The notes beneath the pieces were generated by a model. That model ran no database searches and was not told where the DNA came from. It saw only the letters and a list, made by a program, of their open reading frames with translations. Position numbers and translations under genes: made by a program. Shown here one piece after another: positions 6,079 to 9,081 of a DNA stretch of 9,081 nt. Source of the stretch: CAVPGH01 sp046726955 (GTDB lineage Bacteria > Acidobacteriota > Vicinamibacteria > Fen-336). Positions within the stretch are counted from its first letter, which is position 1. Every line of letters starts with the position of its first letter. Location: assembly GCA_046726955.1 (NCBI GenBank), contig JBKPBQ010000600.1:1-9081 (forward strand), in the 5' to 3' direction.

Positions 6079-7596
6079 ATGGACGAGGCGCCGCGACTCT
6101 CGCCATCGTCGTATTGGCTGCCCCGCTTCGTCTTCTTCCGGGCGCTCGGCCTCGTCTACACCGTGGCCTTCCTGATCGTCGTCTTCCAGTGGGAGCCGCT
6201 CGAGGGCTCGCACGGGCTTCTCCCCGCGCGCGATTTCCTCGCCCAGGTCCGGGGCTCGCACGAGCTCGGCGCGGCCTTCCTCCGGCTCCCCACCCTCTTC
6301 TGGTTTGGCGACTCCGACGCCGCCTTCCGCGTCGGTGGCTACGCGGGGCTCGCCGGCTCGCTCGTCCTCCTCGCCGGCTTCGCCAACGTCCCGCTCCTCC
6401 TGTCGCTCTGGCTCCTCTACATGTCGTACGTGCACGCGGGCGGGCTCTTCTACGGCTACGGCTGGGAGATCCTGCTCCTCGAGACGGGCTTCCTCGCGGT
6501 CTTCCTGGCTCCGTTGTGGCGGCTCTCGCCTTTCGCGCCGCCTCCGCCCTCGCCGGTCGTGATCACTCTGCTCCGCTGGCTCCTCTTCCGGCTGATGTTC
6601 GGGGCCGGGCTCATCAAGCTGCGCGGCGATCCCTGCTGGCGCGACCTCACGTGTCTCTTCTGGCACTACGAGACGCAGCCCAACCCGAACCCGCTCTCGT
6701 GGTACCTCCACCAGCTCCCGCAGTGGTTCCACCGGCTCGAGGTGCTCTTCAATCACCTCGTCGAAGTCGTGGCGCCGTGCTTCTACTTCGGCCCGCGCCG
6801 CGCCCGCCTCGTCGCGGGCACGCTCACCGTTCTCTTCCAGGTCCTTCTCATCGTGAGCGGGAACCTTTCGTTCCTGAACTGGCTGACGCTCGCCGTGGCC
6901 GTGGCGTGCTTCGATGACCGGTCACTCGCGTGCCTGGTCTCAGCGCGGTGGCGCGCGAGTCTTTATCGAGCCATTCCCTCCGTCGAGGAGTCCAAGCCCC
7001 GCGCGATGGCCACGTACGCCCTGGCCGTTGTCGTCGCCTTGCTCAGCCTGAATCCCATCGCCAACATGCTTTCCCCCGGCCAGGTCATGAACACGTCCTT
7101 CGATCCGTTCGACCTGGTCAATACGTACGGAGCGTTCGGCTCCATCGGCCGCGAGCGCTTCGAGATCGTGCTCGAAGGCACGGACGCGGAGCGGCCCGAC
7201 GACGGTGCCCGGTGGGAGTCCTACGAGTTCAAGTGCAAGCCCGGCGATCCGCGGCGTCGCCCGTGCTGGATCTCGCCCTACCACTACCGCCTCGACTGGC
7301 AGATGTGGTTCGCGGCGATGCCGGGAGCCGGCACCGAGCCTTGGCTCGTCCACCTCGTGGCGCGGCTCCTCGAAGGCGACACCGCGACGCGTGGTCTCCT
7401 TGCTCCCGGACCTTTCACGGACCACCCGCCGCGGTTCATCCGTGCGCGCCTCTTCCGCTACGAGTTCACGCACCCGGCGGACGCGCAGGGAGCCTGGTGG
7501 GTGCGGACGCCGGCGGGGGAGTACCTGCCCGCGCTCTCGAAGGACGACCTGGGGCTCGTCGAGTATTTGCGGGTGGAAGGGCTCGAGGGCCGCTGA
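6079..7596 (+). CDS. Lipase maturation factor (LMF) family integral membrane protein
   Basis: The 505-residue protein matches bacterial homologues of lipase maturation factor 1, an ER membrane protein that helps lipases fold in animals; the bacterial role is not established. Hydrophobic segments lie near residues 17-37, 86-101, 104-118, 130-147, 160-178, 223-237, 244-260, 265-278 and 311-327. The conserved family blocks are present: SYWLPRFVFFRALGLVY at 11-27, YGYGWEILLLETGFLA at 125-140, LLFRLMFGAGLIKLRGDP at 168-185, FWHYETQPNPNPLSWYL at 194-210, and the hydrophilic NTYGAFGSIGRERFEIVLEG at 348-367. The soluble C-terminus carries YEFKCKPGDPRRRPCWISPY at 382-401 and RLDWQMWFAAM at 404-414. 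ATG 6079 is the only sensible start, but it has no Shine-Dalgarno and only 20 bases separate it from divergent soxC. Its promoter would therefore have to lie in soxC, or its message is leaderless. No lipase gene is visible beside it. Family assignment is confident. Confidence 0.92.
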   Translation: MDEAPRLSPSSYWLPRFVFFRALGLVYTVAFLIVVFQWEPLEGSHGLLPARDFLAQVRGSHELGAAFLRLPTLFWFGDSDAAFRVGGYAGLAGSLVLLAGFANVPLLLSLWLLYMSYVHAGGLFYGYGWEILLLETGFLAVFLAPLWRLSPFAPPPPSPVVITLLRWLLFRLMFGAGLIKLRGDPCWRDLTCLFWHYETQPNPNPLSWYLHQLPQWFHRLEVLFNHLVEVVAPCFYFGPRRARLVAGTLTVLFQVLLIVSGNLSFLNWLTLAVAVACFDDRSLACLVSARWRASLYRAIPSVEESKPRAMATYALAVVVALLSLNPIANMLSPGQVMNTSFDPFDLVNTYGAFGSIGRERFEIVLEGTDAERPDDGARWESYEFKCKPGDPRRRPCWISPYHYRLDWQMWFAAMPGAGTEPWLVHLVARLLEGDTATRGLLAPGPFTDHPPRFIRARLFRYEFTHPADAQGAWWVRTPAGEYLPALSKDDLGLVEYLRVEGLEGR

Positions 7597-7620
7597 TTTC
7601 TGCCTAGCGCGTCAGAACCA

Positions 7621-7649
7621 TTGCGGCGACTCACGCTCGGGCCTATCTT
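7621..7649 (+). promoter_or_regulatory. Candidate sigma-70-type promoter for the FG-GAP protein gene
   Basis: TTGCGG (7621-7626) and TATCTT (7644-7649) are separated by exactly 17 bases in the 95-base gap after the LMF stop. The -10 matches 4 of 6 consensus bases and the -35 matches 3 of 6. A start near 7656 would give a leader of about 36 bases containing the AAGGAG site. I see no hairpin-plus-T-tract terminator for the LMF gene in this gap. Confidence 0.4.
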
Positions 7650-7678
7650 CTGGGCACACAGGTTCGTCGAAGCTGAAG

Positions 7679-7684
7679 AAGGAG
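7679..7684 (+). promoter_or_regulatory. Shine-Dalgarno site of the FG-GAP protein gene
   Basis: AAGGAG lies 7 bases before ATG 7692. It is the clearest Shine-Dalgarno in front of an ATG in this window and decides the start in favour of M1 over the internal M21 that directly precedes the hydrophobic signal core. Confidence 0.75.
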
Positions 7685-7691
7685 CCACGCC

Positions 7692-9081
7692 ATGCGCGAA
7701 ACTGCAGGTGGGGCCCGAACCGGCAAGAGCGTCGCGGCGGCGATCCGTGCCATGACGCTCCTGCTCGTCGCGATGGCCGCGATCGCAGCGGACGGCACGA
7801 GAGTCGTCACGAACGACGGCCGAGTCGATACCCGCACATACCTCAAGCAGGACGGCGAGTCGTGGTACGAGGTCCGGGAAGGACCTGACGGACTCGAGCG
7901 GCGGCCGTCTTCGGCGCCTCCTCGAGCCGAGGCCGCCGCCCTCCTTGCGCCGACCACCTCCGGCTTCTTCGAGCCCTACGTCGCCTACCCGACGGGCTCG
8001 TGGCCCGAGGCCGTGGCGATCGGCGACGTCACCGGCGATGGCCTCAACGACGTCGTCCTCGTGACGTCGTTCTACTTCGACGCGGCCAACGACTACAAGC
8101 TCTTCGTCTATCGGCAAAAGCCCGATGGGACACTCGCCGCCCCCGTCAAGTACGACACAGGCGGCACGTACACGACGCCTCCAGAGACGGTGGCGGTCGG
8201 TGATGTCAACGGCGACGGTCGCGGCGACGTCGTGATCGGCAACGGCGGAGCCGCGGTCGGTGTCTTCTACCAGAACGTCGCGGGAGGCCTCGACCCGGTC
8301 GTGCCACACCCGACGACCGATTCGAAATGCGTGCGAGTCGCCGACCTCGACCACGACGGCCGCCTCGACATCGTCGGGGCGGGGTGGGGCACCGACACCG
8401 TGACGGTGTTCCTCCAGCAGGCGGGCGGAGCGCTCGCCGCACCGGTCGTGTACGCTGCACCCCATTCCGGCTACGACGATCTCGAGGTCGGTGATCTCGA
8501 CCAGGATGGCCGAGCCGACGTCGCCGTCATGAGCGGGCAGCTCTATGCGACGCCGAACGTCTCCGTCCTCTATCAGCAGGCCAACGGGACGCTCGGCGGG
8601 CTGACGAGTCGATTCGTGGCAATGAACGAGCTCTCGCAGGGTATCGGCGTCGGCGACGTGAGCGGCGACGGCCGGAACGACCTCGTCGTCAGCTACGGCG
8701 GCAATCAGCCCGCATCCAGGATCGCGGTGTTCGTGCAGGCCGGCGACGGCAGCCTACCAGTCAATCCGACGAGCGCCGCCTCGTACGACATCCCCGAACC
8801 GGTCGAGGTGGCGGACGTGAGCGGCGACCGGAGGGGGGACGTCCTAGTGGCCCACGGCGGATGGTTGCAGCTGGGCGTGTACGTCCAGGGCCCCGGAGGC
8901 GTGCTCGGTCCCGAGACGCTGGACCCGATCCCCTACGCCACCCATTACAACCCGCATGGCCTCGCGGTCGGCGACATCGACAACGACGGCCTGCCCGACG
9001 TCGTGATCGCGGACTACAACAACGGCCTCGTGGTGCTGCGTCACCTGCCCGCGCCCCCGGCGCAGTACTACACGCTGACGC
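7692..9081 (+). CDS. Secreted FG-GAP/VCBS-repeat beta-propeller protein, 3' partial
   Basis: The frame is open from ATG 7692 to the window edge (463 codons, no stop). Residues 1-33 form a signal peptide: a basic N-region with R9, K12 and R19, then the hydrophobic run MTLLLVAMAAIA, with cleavage near A32-A33. From residue 112, seven FG-GAP/VCBS repeats follow, each with a D-x-[DNST]-x-D-G calcium loop and a downstream (D)VV strand. The loops begin at D112, D171, D218, D268, D322, D375 and D428. The spacing of about 47-59 residues per repeat fits a seven-bladed propeller as in integrin alpha-type folds. The sixth loop reads DVSGDR, with arginine replacing the usual glycine. A proline-rich stretch (HLPAPPAQYY) after repeat seven looks like a linker to a further domain outside the window. 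Such proteins are secreted or surface-exposed and bind ligands or scaffold other domains; the specific role is unknown. Confidence 0.9.
   Translation, partial: MRETAGGARTGKSVAAAIRAMTLLLVAMAAIAADGTRVVTNDGRVDTRTYLKQDGESWYEVREGPDGLERRPSSAPPRAEAAALLAPTTSGFFEPYVAYPTGSWPEAVAIGDVTGDGLNDVVLVTSFYFDAANDYKLFVYRQKPDGTLAAPVKYDTGGTYTTPPETVAVGDVNGDGRGDVVIGNGGAAVGVFYQNVAGGLDPVVPHPTTDSKCVRVADLDHDGRLDIVGAGWGTDTVTVFLQQAGGALAAPVVYAAPHSGYDDLEVGDLDQDGRADVAVMSGQLYATPNVSVLYQQANGTLGGLTSRFVAMNELSQGIGVGDVSGDGRNDLVVSYGGNQPASRIAVFVQAGDGSLPVNPTSAASYDIPEPVEVADVSGDRRGDVLVAHGGWLQLGVYVQGPGGVLGPETLDPIPYATHYNPHGLAVGDIDNDGLPDVVIADYNNGLVVLRHLPAPPAQYYTLT
8022..9029 (+). repeat. Seven FG-GAP/VCBS protein repeats (coding repeats)
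   Basis: The seven repeats each share the core V-x-[VI]-[GA]-D-[VLI]-x-x-D-[GR]-x-x-D-[VIL]-V. They begin at about 8025, 8202, 8343, 8493, 8655, 8814 and 8973. DNA identity between them is low apart from recurring GGCGACGTC/GGCGAC words, so they are an old protein-level repeat array rather than recent duplications. Confidence 0.85.

Noticed and set aside
6059..6106. Upstream ATG giving soxC 16 extra residues
   Set aside because: It would put residues before the Tat signal and overlap the divergent LMF gene; the ATG at 6058 starts exactly at MARSTLTRRQLLRR.
4889..6175. 428-codon plus-strand frame across soxC
   Set aside because: It is antisense to the molybdoprotein, whose molybdenum ligand and Tat motif are clear, and it shows no domain features.
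6040..6756. Glu/Arg-rich 238-codon minus-strand frame opposite the LMF gene
   Set aside because: The charged repetitive composition is the mirror of hydrophobic Leu/Phe codons on the coding strand; no independent support.
7458..8465. 335-codon minus-strand frame opposite the FG-GAP gene
   Set aside because: It spans the intergenic promoter region and the propeller coding strand; its repeated Asp/Val/Arg words mirror the calcium-loop codons.
1..9081. Search for defence system, CRISPR array, mobile element, tRNA or riboswitch
   Set aside because: No spaced direct repeats, transposase or integrase motifs, cloverleaf sequence or long structured leader were seen. The 5' end of the corrinoid operon, where a cobalamin or SAM riboswitch could sit, is outside the window.

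Overview
The window is GC-rich bacterial DNA (C or G at most third codon positions) that is almost entirely coding. No rRNA, tRNA, CRISPR array, insertion sequence or integrase is visible. The mix of a corrinoid methyl-transfer operon, a SoxC-type molybdoenzyme, a lipase-maturation-factor membrane protein and a secreted FG-GAP propeller suggests a high-GC Gram-negative. An Acidobacteriota (Thermoanaerobaculia-like) or Myxococcota-type soil or sediment bacterium would fit, but this is a guess from gene content. The lipobox cytochrome and the Tat substrate indicate an envelope with a periplasm.

Region 1 (1-4194, + strand) is one tight operon of five genes. In order they are: a corrinoid-binding protein cut by the window edge, a RACo/RamA-type ATP-dependent reductive activator, a stand-alone protein resembling the MetH reactivation domain, a zinc homocysteine S-methyltransferase, and a 112-residue protein I do not recognise. 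Every junction is a 4-base stop/start overlap (GTGA, TTGA, ATGA, ATGA), so the five are probably translationally coupled. Together they look like a cobalamin-dependent methionine synthase broken into separate proteins: a methyl carrier, a homocysteine half-reaction enzyme and two kinds of reactivation factor. The domain that loads the methyl group, either a pterin-binding methyl-THF module or an MttB-type methyltransferase, is not in view and may lie just upstream of base 1.

Region 2 (4200-6058, - strand) is a two-gene unit: a Tat-exported SoxC-like sulfite dehydrogenase molybdoprotein, followed through a TTGA overlap by a monohaem c-type cytochrome lipoprotein resembling the C-terminal part of SoxD. 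It is convergent with the operon, with only 5 bases between the two stop codons. Electrons from a sulfur oxyanion would pass from the molybdenum site to the membrane-tethered cytochrome.

Region 3 (6079-7596, + strand) is a lipase-maturation-factor (LMF) family multi-pass membrane protein, divergent from soxC across only 20 bases. Region 4 (7597-9081, + strand) has a short promoter-bearing gap with the best Shine-Dalgarno that precedes an ATG start in the window. It is followed by a secreted protein whose seven FG-GAP/VCBS calcium-loop repeats would make a seven-bladed propeller; this gene runs off the right edge.

The most interesting parts are the split methionine-synthase operon with two reactivation systems, its SAM-motif substitutions, and the coupled orphan gene.
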